A model generated the notes under the pieces. The model worked only from the letters and a program-made list of their open reading frames with translations. It had not been told where the DNA came from and searched no databases. From Actinoplanes sp. KI2 (GTDB taxonomy: Bacteria; Actinomycetota; Actinomycetes; Mycobacteriales; Micromonosporaceae): a DNA stretch of 64,000 nt. The stretch is from contig NZ_JAOSZE010000042.1 in the NCBI RefSeq assembly GCF_025630775.1, forward strand, positions 37,694-101,693, written 5' to 3'. Shown here piece after piece: positions 33,309 to 42,679 of the stretch (the stretch's first letter is position 1; the number at the start of each line of letters is the position of its first letter). Made by a program: the position numbers and the translations under genes.

Positions 33309-36300
33309 ATGGCAGAGGAGCTGCTGTATCGCAGCTATCGAACGAACGTCCTCCGCCAGAGCGCACCCGATGGCACCGGCCCGCTGATCTGCAAACGCGC
33401 CCTGGGACCGGGAGCGGTCCGGCGGATCGACCATGAACGTTCCGTCCTGCGCCACCTCGCCGGCATCGCCGGGATCCCGCGGCTGGCAGCCCGGCAGGGT
33501 CGCCAGTTCCTGACCCTCGACGACCACGGCGGGCCCACCCCGCCCGGCCTCCGGCTGCCGGTCCGTCGCCTGGTCGAGGTCGCCCGCCGGCTCGCCGACA
33601 CCGTCGCCGCCGTGCACCGGGCCGGGGTCCTGCACCGCGACATCACGCCGGCCAACCTTGTGATTCCCGAGTCGGGCCGGCCGCTGCTGATCGACTTCGA
33701 CCTGGCCGTGGTCGTCGGGGACGGGCCGGGCGGGTCCGCGCCGCCCGACGAGCCACTGGGCACCCTGGGCTACCTGCCACCGGAGCAGACCGGCCGGCTG
33801 CGGCGGCCGGTCGACCGGCGCTCCGACCTGTACGGCCTCGGCGCCACCCTGTACGCGCTGGCCACCGGTGCCGCGCCGTTTCCCGGCGACGACCCGCTCG
33901 AAGTCGTCCGCGACACCCTGGTCCGGGTTCCGCCGGTCCCCGCCGACCGCGACCCGCGGATTCCCCGGCGCCTCAGCGAGATCATCACGCGGCTGCTGGC
34001 GAAGGATCCGGACCTCCGGTACCAGAGCGCCGAGGCCCTCGCCCACGACCTGCGCCGCTTCGACGCCGGGCCGGGCATCCCGTGGCGTCTCGGCGAACGC
34101 GACTTCCCGGCGGTCCTGTCCGGCCCGGACCATCTGATCGGCCGGGACGACGAGATTCGCCGGCTGACCGCGGCGCTGGACCAGGCGCAGGCCGGCGGCG
34201 GCCCCGCCGTGCTGATCGCCGGGCCGCCCGGGGTGGGCAAGAGCACTCTGGTGGCCGGCCTGCGCCCGGTGGTCACCGCGCGCGGCGGCTGGTTCGCCAC
34301 CGGCAAGTACGACCAGTTCCGCACCGGTACCGGCAGCGGCGGCGTCCGCCGCGCGATGGCCACCGTCGCCGGCCTGCTGCTGGTCGAGCCGGAACCGGAG
34401 ATGGCCGTCGACCGTGACCGGATCACCGCCGCGCTCGGCCCGAACACCGCCGCCCTCGCCGTCGCCGTCCCCGAGATGACCTCCCTGCTCGACTCGGCGG
34501 ACGGCTCGTTCCCCGACGACCCGGGCACCGCATCCGGCCGGATCAGTACCGCACTCGTCGGCCTGCTGCGCGCCGTCGGGATCGGCCGCCCGGTCGTCCT
34601 TGTCATCGACGATCTGCAATGGGCCAGCGACTCCTCCTTGCGGCTTCTGGACGCGATCATCTCGTCCGGCCCGATCCCCGGCCTGCTCGTCGTGGCCACC
34701 TATCGCGACCAGGAGGCGGACGCCGGCCACCCGCTGACCCCGCTGGCCGCACGCTGGGAACGCGACGGCCGGGCCGCCCCGACGGTACGGCTCGGCGGGC
34801 TCACCCCGGCCGGCCTCGCCGAACTGGTCGGCGCGGTCCTGCGGATCGAGCAGGCCGCGGCCCGCGACCTCGCCGAGCTGATCCACCACGGCAGCGAGGG
34901 CAACCCGTACGCGTCGGTGGAACTGCTCAACGCGCTGCGTGCCGAGGGGCTGCTCGCGCTGACCGACGACGGCTGGCACTGGGAACCGGACGCGGTCCGC
35001 ACGTTCGCCGCCCGGCACCGCGTCCCGCAGCTGGTGGCGGCCGGCATCGAGCAGCTGCCGGCGGAGACCCGGCGCACGCTCACGGCGCTGGCCTGCCTCG
35101 GCGGTGACACCCGGCCGGCGCTACTCGCCACGGCCCTGGGCATGCCGGAACGAGCCCTCGTCGAGCACCTCGCCCCGGCGGTGGCAGGTCGCATGGTCCT
35201 CGTTGACCGGCCCGGCACCCCGACGGGGACGATCCGATTCCGGCACGACCTCATCCAGGGCGCCGCGCACGACGACCTTGCCGGCGCCGAGCGGGACCGG
35301 CTCCAACTCGCCATGGCCCGGCGCCTGGCGGTCGACGAGGACAGTCGGCAAGTGGCCGCCGCGCAGTACCTTGCCGCGGCCGGCCTGCTGGTGGAGCCGC
35401 ACGAGCAGCGGGTCGCGGCAACGCTGCTGCACACGGCCGGGCGCTGCGCGGCCCAGCTGACCAATTTCCAGGTCGCCGACGAGCTGTTCAGCCGCGCCGC
35501 CATGCTCGCGGCGGCGGGTCGGCTCGGCGAGCAGGCCGAAGACGCCATTGCCGTGGACCGGCACGCCGCGCTTTACTGCCTGGGCCGCCTCACCGAGGCC
35601 GACCATGTCTACCAGGACCTGGTCGGCCGCTCCCCGGACCTGCTGACGCTCGCCGGCGCAACGGCCACTCAGATCAACAGCCTGACCCAGCGCGGCAGCA
35701 CCATGGCCGCCATCGACCTCGGCCTGGCGGTGCTGCGCCGGCTGGACATCGTCCCGCCCCGGGACCTGGCCCGTTCCATCGAGGCGCGCATCGAGCGGCT
35801 GTACCGGTGGTTCGCCCAACTCGGTGCCGGCCCGCGCGCCGATGCCGACGCGGAGACCACCGACCCGCGTATCGTGGCGGCCGGCCGGCTGATCTACCGG
35901 CTGCTCGCACCCACCCGGCAGCTCGACCGCCTGGACCTGTACGACTGGCTCGTCCTCAAGGTGCAGGAGCTGTGGGAACGGCACGGCGTCTGCGCGCCGT
36001 TCGTCGGCGGGTTGAGCTCCGTGATGTGCGTGACCGTCGGGCTGCGGGAGGACTACCGCACCGGCTGCCTGCTGACCAAGTACATTGTCGGCGTCGGGCA
36101 GCAGCACGGCTATCAGGCCGAAACAGCCGTCGCCCGATACATCTACCTCTGCGAGGCAGCGCACTGGTTCGAGCCGCTCGAGGACATTTTCGACGCGGCC
36201 CGCCAGGCCCGCGACGATCTGCTGGCGGTCGGCGACGTCCAGGTCGCCGGGATGCTGTCGTACCGGCTGATCGCGGCGCTGCTGGACGGCGCCGAAACCC

Positions 36301-38789
36301 TGGAGGCGGTCAGTGACGAGCTGACCCCGCACCTGGCGTTCGCCGAGCGGACCGGCGGCCACCTCGCCGCCCTCGTCATGACCGGCTACCGGCAGCTCGT
36401 TCTCGCCCTGCAGGGACGAACCGCCGGCCCCGGATCGTTCATCTCCGGCGACTTCGACGAGGCCGAGTACCGGTCGGCGATCAGCTCACTGGGGACTTCG
36501 CGGGCCACCTACCACGCCAATCGTGCCTTCGCCGCGCTGCTCTTCGACGATCCCGTCACGCTCGACGAATACTCCGCCGCCGCGATGGCGGGCGTGCCGT
36601 CGATGCGCGGCTACTACGTGTCGATGCTGGCCCGGCTGACCCGCGCGTTCAGCCTCACCGCCCGGATCCGCGCCGGGCAGGACGACCCGGCGGTGGTCGC
36701 CGAGCTGGACCGCGCCCGGCAATGGCTGGCCAGGCGCGCCGACGATTGCCCCCGCAACTTCCGGCCCCTGTTACGACTCGTCGACGCCGAGCGGGCCTGG
36801 GCGTGCGGCGACCCGGCGACCGCGGCCCAGGAGTTCGACGCCGCCCTGACCGAGGTGTCCGGGCGACCGTGGCATCGCGCGCTGATCGCCGAGCGGGCCG
36901 GCCTGTTCCACCTCGGCCAGGGACTCCAGTACATCGGTCGCCACCTGCTCGGCGAGGCCCGCGACGGCTATCGCCGGTGGGGCGCCGACGGCAAGGTCGA
37001 CGGGTTGGAGGCGGCGCACCCGTTCCTGCGCAATGCCGCCACGCCGCCCGCCGGGCGGGGCAGCGCCGAGGCCGACCGGTCACCTCAGATCGACCTGATG
37101 GCGATCCTGCGTGCCTCCCAGGTGCTCAGCTCGCAGACCACCGTGGCCGGGCTGCAGGCGCAGGTCGGTGATCTGCTCAGCTCGATGACCGGCGCCACCG
37201 ACGCGCACCTGGTGCTGCAGCAGCGGGAGACGTCGAGCTGGTACGTCTCGTCGATCGCGGGCGAGAACCGCGGCGACCATGCCACCCTGCTCACCGGCCC
37301 GGCCGACGGCGACCCGGCCCGCCGCGAACGGCGCTTCCCGATGTCCGCCGTCCGGTACGCACTGCGTACCGGGAAACCGCTGCTGGCGGCGGACGCCACC
37401 CGGGACGACCGGTTCGCCGGCGATCCCTACCTGGCCGGGCTGGAGATGTGCGCGCTGCTGGTCGTGCCGGTGCCCAGCCACAATGTGGCCCGCGCCGTGC
37501 TGGTCCTGGAGAACCGCCGGCAGCGCGGCGTGTTCTCGACCGACCGGCTGGAGACCGTGCGGCTGATCGCCGCCCAGCTCGCCGTCTCCCTGGACAACGC
37601 GATCCTCTACGACTCGCTGGAGAGCACGGTGAAGGCCCGCACCGCCGACCTCGCGGCCACCAACCGCCGACTGGCCGACAGCGAGCGGCGGATCCGGTCG
37701 CACTTCGAACACGCGGCCGTCGGCCAGGTCATCCACGGCACCGACGACCGGATCGAGACGGCCAACCCGGCGTTCCTCGCGATGATCGGTTCGACCGCCC
37801 AGGATCTCGCCGGAACCAAGCTGACCGACCTGTTCGGCCGCTCCTACCGGGCCACCCACCGGCGGGAGCTGGGCGCGGTCATCTCGGACCGGCGGCCGAT
37901 GATCAGTCGAGAGCTGACCCTGATGCGTGCCGACGGCAGCCGGCTCGACGCGCACGTCACCGTCTCCGCGGTCCGCGACGCCGAGGGCCGGCCCGACCAC
38001 CTGGTCAGCATCTTCCAGGACATCAGTGCCCGGAAGGCGGCCGAGGCCGCGCGCGACGACGCCAATCTGAAGCTGGCCGGTCGCAACCGGGAGCTGGAGG
38101 CGGCGAACCAGCTCAAGGCCGACCTGATCGGCATGCTCGGGCACGAGATCAACAACCCGCTCGCGACGATTCTCGGGTACGTCGACCTGGCCCTCGACGA
38201 GGACGACCCGTCCGGGCCGATCGAGGAGAAGCTCGTGAAGATTCGCGGGAGCACGCGTCGCCTGGACAACCTCGTGCACGAGGTGCTCGCCCTGGTCCGG
38301 ATCGACGCCGGCCGGCTTGTCGCGATGCCCCGCCCGATCCGGGTCGCCGAGCACATCGACGCGGCACTGGCCGCCACCGCCACCCCCGACGTCCGGGTCA
38401 GCTGCCCGCCGGACCTGGTCGCCGCCGTGCAACCCAGCCATTTCGACCACATCCTGACCAACCTGATCAGCAATGCGGACAAGTACGGCGGCGGCGTCAC
38501 GGCCATCGTCGCGGCCCCGGCGGCGGCCGGGTCGGCGGCCGGGTCGGCGGTCACCGTCCAGGTGCACGACGAGGGGCCCGGCGTGCCCCCGGACTTCCGG
38601 GGGCGGCTCTTCGACCGGTTCGCCCGAGCCGGGTCCACCGCCGGTTCGGTGCCGGGCACCGGTCTGGGCCTCTACATCGTCCGGGAGCTGGCGCGGGCCA
38701 ACGGCGGGGAGGTCGCCTACCACCCCGCGCCCGGAGGCGGCTCGATCTTCGAGCTGACGCTCCGGGCCCCGGCCGCCGTACCGTCCTGA
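33309..38789 (+). CDS. Trifunctional Ser/Thr kinase - ATPase - sensor histidine kinase
   Basis: The 1826-residue protein joins several modules. The Ser/Thr kinase (1-255) has K29, E43, HRDITPAN (H109-N116) and D129 in DFD instead of DFG. A predicted ATPase follows (275-600) with GPPGVGKST at 305-313 and LVIDDLQWA near 430. Next comes a long helical, TPR-like region (600-1250), a GAF domain (about 1260-1440) and a PAS domain (about 1457-1580). The end is a histidine kinase with H1612 in GHEINNPLATI, N-box NLISNADKYGGG and GTGLGLYIV. Cyanobacteria and actinobacteria have related signalling proteins. No response regulator lies next to it. A TTGTC/GACAA repeat (33256-33268) is upstream. Confidence 0.9.
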   Translation: MAEELLYRSYRTNVLRQSAPDGTGPLICKRALGPGAVRRIDHERSVLRHLAGIAGIPRLAARQGRQFLTLDDHGGPTPPGLRLPVRRLVEVARRLADTVAAVHRAGVLHRDITPANLVIPESGRPLLIDFDLAVVVGDGPGGSAPPDEPLGTLGYLPPEQTGRLRRPVDRRSDLYGLGATLYALATGAAPFPGDDPLEVVRDTLVRVPPVPADRDPRIPRRLSEIITRLLAKDPDLRYQSAEALAHDLRRFDAGPGIPWRLGERDFPAVLSGPDHLIGRDDEIRRLTAALDQAQAGGGPAVLIAGPPGVGKSTLVAGLRPVVTARGGWFATGKYDQFRTGTGSGGVRRAMATVAGLLLVEPEPEMAVDRDRITAALGPNTAALAVAVPEMTSLLDSADGSFPDDPGTASGRISTALVGLLRAVGIGRPVVLVIDDLQWASDSSLRLLDAIISSGPIPGLLVVATYRDQEADAGHPLTPLAARWERDGRAAPTVRLGGLTPAGLAELVGAVLRIEQAAARDLAELIHHGSEGNPYASVELLNALRAEGLLALTDDGWHWEPDAVRTFAARHRVPQLVAAGIEQLPAETRRTLTALACLGGDTRPALLATALGMPERALVEHLAPAVAGRMVLVDRPGTPTGTIRFRHDLIQGAAHDDLAGAERDRLQLAMARRLAVDEDSRQVAAAQYLAAAGLLVEPHEQRVAATLLHTAGRCAAQLTNFQVADELFSRAAMLAAAGRLGEQAEDAIAVDRHAALYCLGRLTEADHVYQDLVGRSPDLLTLAGATATQINSLTQRGSTMAAIDLGLAVLRRLDIVPPRDLARSIEARIERLYRWFAQLGAGPRADADAETTDPRIVAAGRLIYRLLAPTRQLDRLDLYDWLVLKVQELWERHGVCAPFVGGLSSVMCVTVGLREDYRTGCLLTKYIVGVGQQHGYQAETAVARYIYLCEAAHWFEPLEDIFDAARQARDDLLAVGDVQVAGMLSYRLIAALLDGAETLEAVSDELTPHLAFAERTGGHLAALVMTGYRQLVLALQGRTAGPGSFISGDFDEAEYRSAISSLGTSRATYHANRAFAALLFDDPVTLDEYSAAAMAGVPSMRGYYVSMLARLTRAFSLTARIRAGQDDPAVVAELDRARQWLARRADDCPRNFRPLLRLVDAERAWACGDPATAAQEFDAALTEVSGRPWHRALIAERAGLFHLGQGLQYIGRHLLGEARDGYRRWGADGKVDGLEAAHPFLRNAATPPAGRGSAEADRSPQIDLMAILRASQVLSSQTTVAGLQAQVGDLLSSMTGATDAHLVLQQRETSSWYVSSIAGENRGDHATLLTGPADGDPARRERRFPMSAVRYALRTGKPLLAADATRDDRFAGDPYLAGLEMCALLVVPVPSHNVARAVLVLENRRQRGVFSTDRLETVRLIAAQLAVSLDNAILYDSLESTVKARTADLAATNRRLADSERRIRSHFEHAAVGQVIHGTDDRIETANPAFLAMIGSTAQDLAGTKLTDLFGRSYRATHRRELGAVISDRRPMISRELTLMRADGSRLDAHVTVSAVRDAEGRPDHLVSIFQDISARKAAEAARDDANLKLAGRNRELEAANQLKADLIGMLGHEINNPLATILGYVDLALDEDDPSGPIEEKLVKIRGSTRRLDNLVHEVLALVRIDAGRLVAMPRPIRVAEHIDAALAATATPDVRVSCPPDLVAAVQPSHFDHILTNLISNADKYGGGVTAIVAAPAAAGSAAGSAVTVQVHDEGPGVPPDFRGRLFDRFARAGSTAGSVPGTGLGLYIVRELARANGGEVAYHPAPGGGSIFELTLRAPAAVPS

Positions 38790-38808
38790 CTTCCGCGGAT
38801 TTCCTTGC

Positions 38809-39138
38809 TCAGCCCCGGCTGCGGCGGCGCCGCACGAGCTCGTGCAACGCCTCCAGCTCCGCGGTCAGCGCCGCGCGTCCCCGCTCCGAGATGGAGACCC
38901 AGGTCTTGGGCCAGCGACCCTGATAGCCCTTCTCCACGGTGATCAGCCCGGCCTCCTCGAGGACCGCGAGATGGCGCGACAGGTTGCCGCCGGTGAGCCC
39001 GAGCGTCTCGCGCAGGTAGGTGAACTCGACCCGCTCCGCCTCGTCGGCGATCGTCAGGATGCCGAGCCGATGCCGCTGATGCACCACCTCGTCGAGGCCG
39101 CTGGTCGGGTGCGCGGGCCGTTCCTTGTCCACGGTCAC
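38809..39138 (-). CDS. Winged-helix transcriptional regulator (MarR/ArsR-like)
   Basis: The 109-residue regulator has one winged helix (HQRHRLGILTIADEAERVEFTYLRETLGLTGGNLSRHLAVLEEAGLI, seen in pieces) and a basic end. It resembles small one-domain regulators such as PadR/YtrA-like or HTH_27 proteins. The GTG start overlaps the stop of the upstream membrane gene (GTGA), so the pair is coupled. The likely operator is the GTTTGC repeat upstream of the operon. The signal is unknown. Confidence 0.75.
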   Translation of the reverse strand: MTVDKERPAHPTSGLDEVVHQRHRLGILTIADEAERVEFTYLRETLGLTGGNLSRHLAVLEEAGLITVEKGYQGRWPKTWVSISERGRAALTAELEALHELVRRRRSRG

Positions 39139-39860
39139 TTCCGGCCCTGCCGCGCGAGCCCGGCGACGCCGCCGGCCAGCAGGACCAGTCCCGGCACGAT
39201 CACGACCGGAAGGTAGCCGTACGCGGAGCCGATGAAGACGGTGTTGACGTAGACCGGTCCCAGCAGCAGCGTCACCAGCACCGCACCGGCCACCACGGCC
39301 AGCAACCGGCTGCGCTCCAGTCGCGCGAGGACCAGGAAGCCGATCCCGGCCACGGCCAGCGGCGCGAGACCCAGTCCGAGAAGCACCGATACCGGCCACA
39401 GCACCGACCGGGACGCGTCGGAGAGCGGGCTCCACGCGTTGGTCCCGAGCCATCCCAGCGCCGGGCCCAGGCCCAGCCCGACGACCACCCCGGCGATGCC
39501 GGCCTTGGCGTACGACCGGGTGGGCGTCTGCACGCCGGCCCGCAGGGCGTGTCGCCGGTACCACCAGAGCGAGACCAGGAACCCGCCGATCAGCGCCGCC
39601 AGCCAGAACCAGCCGATGCCGGTCGAGTGTCGTAGAAGGTCGCCGCCGAGCCCGGTCAGCGCGGGGCCCTGCCGGGGCGCCCGGAGCACATCCGGCCCGG
39701 CCGGGTCCACATAGAACGGCGCCGAGGCCAGCGCCAGCACGCCGAACACCAGCAGCGGCAACCAGTAGGCATGCCGGTCCCGCCGGACCGTACGGCGCAG
39801 CGCGGCGATGTCGGCCAACAGCGATTCCGGCTCGGACGAGGACTGTGCAGCAGTGGACAT
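39135..39860 (-). CDS. Multi-pass membrane protein co-transcribed with wHTH regulator
   Basis: The 241-residue protein has a charged N-terminal helix (SLLADIAALRRTVRRDRHAYW) and about six membrane segments. It probably works with the small regulator encoded in the same operon; its role is unknown. The arrangement membrane protein plus wHTH regulator recurs in actinomycetes as an envelope or transport unit, but there is no ATPase here. The ATG is at 39860. Confidence 0.7.
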   Translation of the reverse strand: MSTAAQSSSEPESLLADIAALRRTVRRDRHAYWLPLLVFGVLALASAPFYVDPAGPDVLRAPRQGPALTGLGGDLLRHSTGIGWFWLAALIGGFLVSLWWYRRHALRAGVQTPTRSYAKAGIAGVVVGLGLGPALGWLGTNAWSPLSDASRSVLWPVSVLLGLGLAPLAVAGIGFLVLARLERSRLLAVVAGAVLVTLLLGPVYVNTVFIGSAYGYLPVVIVPGLVLLAGGVAGLARQGRK

Positions 39861-39929
39861 CCCGATTCCCCTCTGGCCATGGGTTCAACGCGACGGCGTC
39901 GAACACCCGGTCGTGTACTAGGCCAACAT

Positions 39930-39944
39930 GTTTGCATAGCAAAC
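39930..39944. promoter_or_regulatory. Inverted repeat, candidate operator of wHTH-membrane operon
   Basis: GTTTGCATAGCAAAC has perfect 6-base arms GTTTGC/GCAAAC around ATA. It lies 69 bases upstream of the membrane protein start and 47 before the DUF3626 start. Its size suits a dimeric winged-helix regulator such as the one in this operon. Confidence 0.45.
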
Positions 39945-39991
39945 CGGTGTGCGCAAATATCCGAGTGGCGTCGGTTGTGGATACTGCGACC

Positions 39992-40858
39992 ATGCAACAC
40001 CGGCAGCAGCGTGCCATCGCCCACGTCACGACGCTGGCCACCGGCGTACCGGCAGACCCGTCCTGCCGGGTGACGCTGCATTTCCATCCCGATCGGCTGG
40101 TGTCCGGAACACCGATCCTGCGGCTGATGGCCCGCGACGGGGTGTACCGCTCGCAGTTCGAAACCGGCACCAGCAACGGCGGTCTGACCGCATACCCCGG
40201 TGGCGACCGATGGCGGTGGGAGAGCCGCATCTTCGCCGGCGCGTACGACCACGGCCCGGCAGCGGACCGGCCCAAATACGGATCGCTGAATTTCCGTCGA
40301 CGCCGGGTCGGCGGCTCACCGCGATTCGGCTCCGCCTACCTGCGCCTCACCCCGCTCACGCTGTCCCGCACCACGTTCTGCTATCCGGACAGCGCGTCCG
40401 AACCCGCCGACTTCGGCGTCGCGTCCCGGCTGTCGACACTGATCGCGATGGCCGAAACGGACAACCGGGACCCGCTCGACGACTACGTCGAGGCACACGT
40501 GCACGGCGCGGTTGATCTGGCCCGCGACGTCGAAGCCCTGGTCCTCGACCCCTGTTACCGGGCGACTCCCATCGAGGCCGCCGCCGCACGGCTGCCCTGC
40601 CCGATCGAATGGCACGACGGCTTCGCCCTGACCACGACCGAGTTGCGCCGCCACCCCCACTACCGAGGCTCCGAGTTCGTCGACCTCGGTGTCTCGCTCG
40701 CCCACGCCGGCCGGCTCGATGCACGCATCCTCGGCGACGCCTCCCGCACCGGCCAGTTCGACGAGCAAGCCGTCAAACGCGTCTGGCACTACGTGGCCAG
40801 ATTCGGCAACCCCGAAATGCGCGGGAGGGTCATTCAAAACCCGGTGCGGCGGTTCTGA
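39992..40858 (+). CDS. DUF3626 protein, 3' end altered by IS insertion
   Basis: The 288-residue product is recognisable as DUF3626 (RVTLHFHPDRL, GVYRSQFETGTSNGGLTAYPGGDRWRWE, YVEAHVHGAVDLARDVEALVLDP). The function is unknown. The reading frame runs into the terminal repeat of the IS element at 40824, so its last residues (GRVIQNPVRRF) and the stop codon come from the IS, not from the original gene. The ATG at 39992 is chosen; a GTG at 39977 is possible. Most of the domain is intact, so the product may still be functional. Confidence 0.75.
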   Translation: MQHRQQRAIAHVTTLATGVPADPSCRVTLHFHPDRLVSGTPILRLMARDGVYRSQFETGTSNGGLTAYPGGDRWRWESRIFAGAYDHGPAADRPKYGSLNFRRRRVGGSPRFGSAYLRLTPLTLSRTTFCYPDSASEPADFGVASRLSTLIAMAETDNRDPLDDYVEAHVHGAVDLARDVEALVLDPCYRATPIEAAAARLPCPIEWHDGFALTTTELRRHPHYRGSEFVDLGVSLAHAGRLDARILGDASRTGQFDEQAVKRVWHYVARFGNPEMRGRVIQNPVRRF

Positions 40859-41785
40859 AGATCTCCAGGGCCGTGACGGTGCGTAACACGTCGGGGAAGT
40901 CGGTCATGATCCGGTGGTAGCCGGTCTTGAGGATCTCCCAGTTCTTCAGATGAGAGATGGCGCGTTCCACGGCGGCGCGTAGCCGGTTGACGCTGTAGTT
41001 GTACGCCTTCTGTTTGGCGGTCAGCTCGCCGCCGGGTGGTTTCTTGTGCGGGGTGATCGGGCCGGTGCCCTGGTAGCCGCCGTCGCCGATCATGCCGGGT
41101 CCGCCGTCGGTGAGGTGGCCTGCCCAGCGTTCGGCGATGCCGGAGATGAAGAATGCCGCCGCGTCGTGGCGGGCGCCGTTGACGGGCTCGCCCACGTCGG
41201 CGACCCGGCCGTCGAGATCCGCGACGACCTGCACGTTCTGCCCGCACACGTGTTTCTTGCCGGAGAACAGGCCGTGATAGGACTCGCGTTCGCCTACCGG
41301 GGCGACGAACCCGTCGACCAGCACACCGGCGCGGCGGGTCCGCTCCAGGCGCTGGTCGGCCTCGGGCCGAGTCACCCAGCGCAGGATCGGCTGCAGGATC
41401 TCGTGATAGCGGGTGATCGTCGCCTGCGAACAGCCGAACACCTCGGCCACGGTCTCGTCGCCCATGTTGTGCCGCAGCCCGAACAGCACCGCGATCACCG
41501 CCGTGGGCAGCGGCAACACGTGCGGACGCCCGACCGGCGGATTCTCCCACTCATCGCCCACGATCTCGCGGACCCGGCCGATCAGGTCAGCGAGCCGGTC
41601 CGTCTGGAGCCCTGTCATACTTTTACAGCGCAGCGGCTGGCCCTCGATCAACTTCCTCACAAAAGATGATCTATCGGATCCCGGCCGCTGCGTCTACTCC
41701 GGACAGTCGTCTCCGGATCGCGGCCACCCTAGAATCTCACTCACTGTAACATCCATGAGTGTCGACTTAGCTTGAATGGCCCTCC
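40824..41785 (-). mobile_element. IS5-family insertion sequence, intact
   Basis: The 962-bp element is bounded by inverted repeats GGAGGGTCATTCAA (40824-40837) and TTGAATGGCCCTCC (41772-41785), which match at 13 of 14 positions. It encodes one DDE transposase. No obvious target duplication is visible at the ends, so exact ends are uncertain by a few bases. A partial inverted copy of the same element sits at 43089-43343. Confidence 0.8.
40830..41660 (-). CDS. IS5-family DDE transposase (DDE_Tnp_4)
   Basis: The 276-residue transposase has a helix-turn-helix (VAEVFGCSQATITRYHEIL) and the catalytic triad D in VDGFVAPVG, D in GDGGYQG and E in VERAISHLKNW. This pattern is that of the DDE_Tnp_4/HARBI-like branch of IS5. 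The frame is complete, so the element may still be active. The start is the ATG at 41660. Confidence 0.88.
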   Translation of the reverse strand: MRKLIEGQPLRCKSMTGLQTDRLADLIGRVREIVGDEWENPPVGRPHVLPLPTAVIAVLFGLRHNMGDETVAEVFGCSQATITRYHEILQPILRWVTRPEADQRLERTRRAGVLVDGFVAPVGERESYHGLFSGKKHVCGQNVQVVADLDGRVADVGEPVNGARHDAAAFFISGIAERWAGHLTDGGPGMIGDGGYQGTGPITPHKKPPGGELTAKQKAYNYSVNRLRAAVERAISHLKNWEILKTGYHRIMTDFPDVLRTVTALEIFRTAAPGFE

Positions 41786-41887
41786 TGGAGCTGCGATGCG
41801 GCTCCAGCCCTTACCACGGCTGAACCCGATCGGTCAGAATCTGAGTTCTTGTCGATCTTCAGGAACGAACATGGGACAGAAAAGAAC

Positions 41888-42571
41888 ATGAGCGGAGTAT
41901 CGGTGAGCCGAAGAGCTGCGGGCGTGACCGCCGCCGGGCTCGTCCTGGCCGTTGTCACCGTCACCGGCTGCACGTACAACGCGCCGACCGAAGCGGGGGC
42001 CGATGCGCCGAGCCCGGCGGTGACCGGCCCACCAAGCGTAGCCACGTCCGGGGCGGCCGAGCCGGCGTCGAGCGGACCCGTGGCGACGGCCGGGCCAGCA
42101 TTGTCAGAGATGCCGAAGGCGCTGGCGCCTATCCCCGGGGTTACGCTCCTTGCGGCGACGGGCGCCCTGACGACCCGGTGGCATACCAAGGCGAAGGAAA
42201 CCACGGTCGGCGCGCCCCAGGTGTACCTCACCGCCCCCTATCCCGGCGACGGCAAGGCGACGCTCGACGTCTGGATCGGCAAGGGTGACGGCGCGGTGCT
42301 GAGCATCGCCTGCCACCGCTTCCGGAAAGGCGGCAGTCCGGCCGGCCCGAAGACCCCCGGCGAGCTCAGTGGATACTGCCTGCGCGGCGTGGTCAGCACG
42401 GCTATGCTCGCCGACATCACCGCTTGGGCCCGCCAGGCTGAGCCGCGTCCGGAGAAGGGCCGGCCGTGGAAAGTGGCGCGTCACCGGTTTATCGGCTACA
42501 CCGTGTCCATGGTGGAGGACAGCACCGACGTGGGCCTCTTCCTCAAGGGCGGAGTGACCTTCGGCGCCTGA
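41888..42571 (+). CDS. Lipoprotein of unknown function in IS-bounded island
   Basis: The 227-residue lipoprotein has a signal peptide with lipobox VTGC at residue 26, followed by a Pro/Ala/Ser-rich linker (about 30-80). The small soluble domain includes VYLTAPYPGDGKATLDVWIGK and two Cys (SIACHRF, SGYCLRG) that may form a disulfide. I do not recognise the family. It lies between an intact IS and a field of gene fragments, so it may have been carried in with them. A hairpin (TGGAGC/GCTCCA, 41786-41806) lies just upstream. Confidence 0.65.
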   Translation: MSGVSVSRRAAGVTAAGLVLAVVTVTGCTYNAPTEAGADAPSPAVTGPPSVATSGAAEPASSGPVATAGPALSEMPKALAPIPGVTLLAATGALTTRWHTKAKETTVGAPQVYLTAPYPGDGKATLDVWIGKGDGAVLSIACHRFRKGGSPAGPKTPGELSGYCLRGVVSTAMLADITAWARQAEPRPEKGRPWKVARHRFIGYTVSMVEDSTDVGLFLKGGVTFGA

Positions 42572-42586
42572 CCGCGGCTGAGAGGC

Positions 42587-42679
42587 TTGAGAGCGGCGGG
42601 CGACGGCATCGAGGTCTGCGTCGTGCACCGGCCCTACCGCGCCGACTGGAGCCTGCCGAAGGGCAAGCTCGAGCACCAG
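42587..42679 (+). pseudogene. NUDIX (MutT) hydrolase fragment
   Basis: About 30 codons read GDGIEVCVVHRPYRADWSLP followed by KGKLE, the classic segment just before the Nudix box of MutT1-type hydrolases. The sequence then runs into an antisense integrase fragment, so the Nudix box itself is missing. No active product is possible. Confidence 0.7.
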
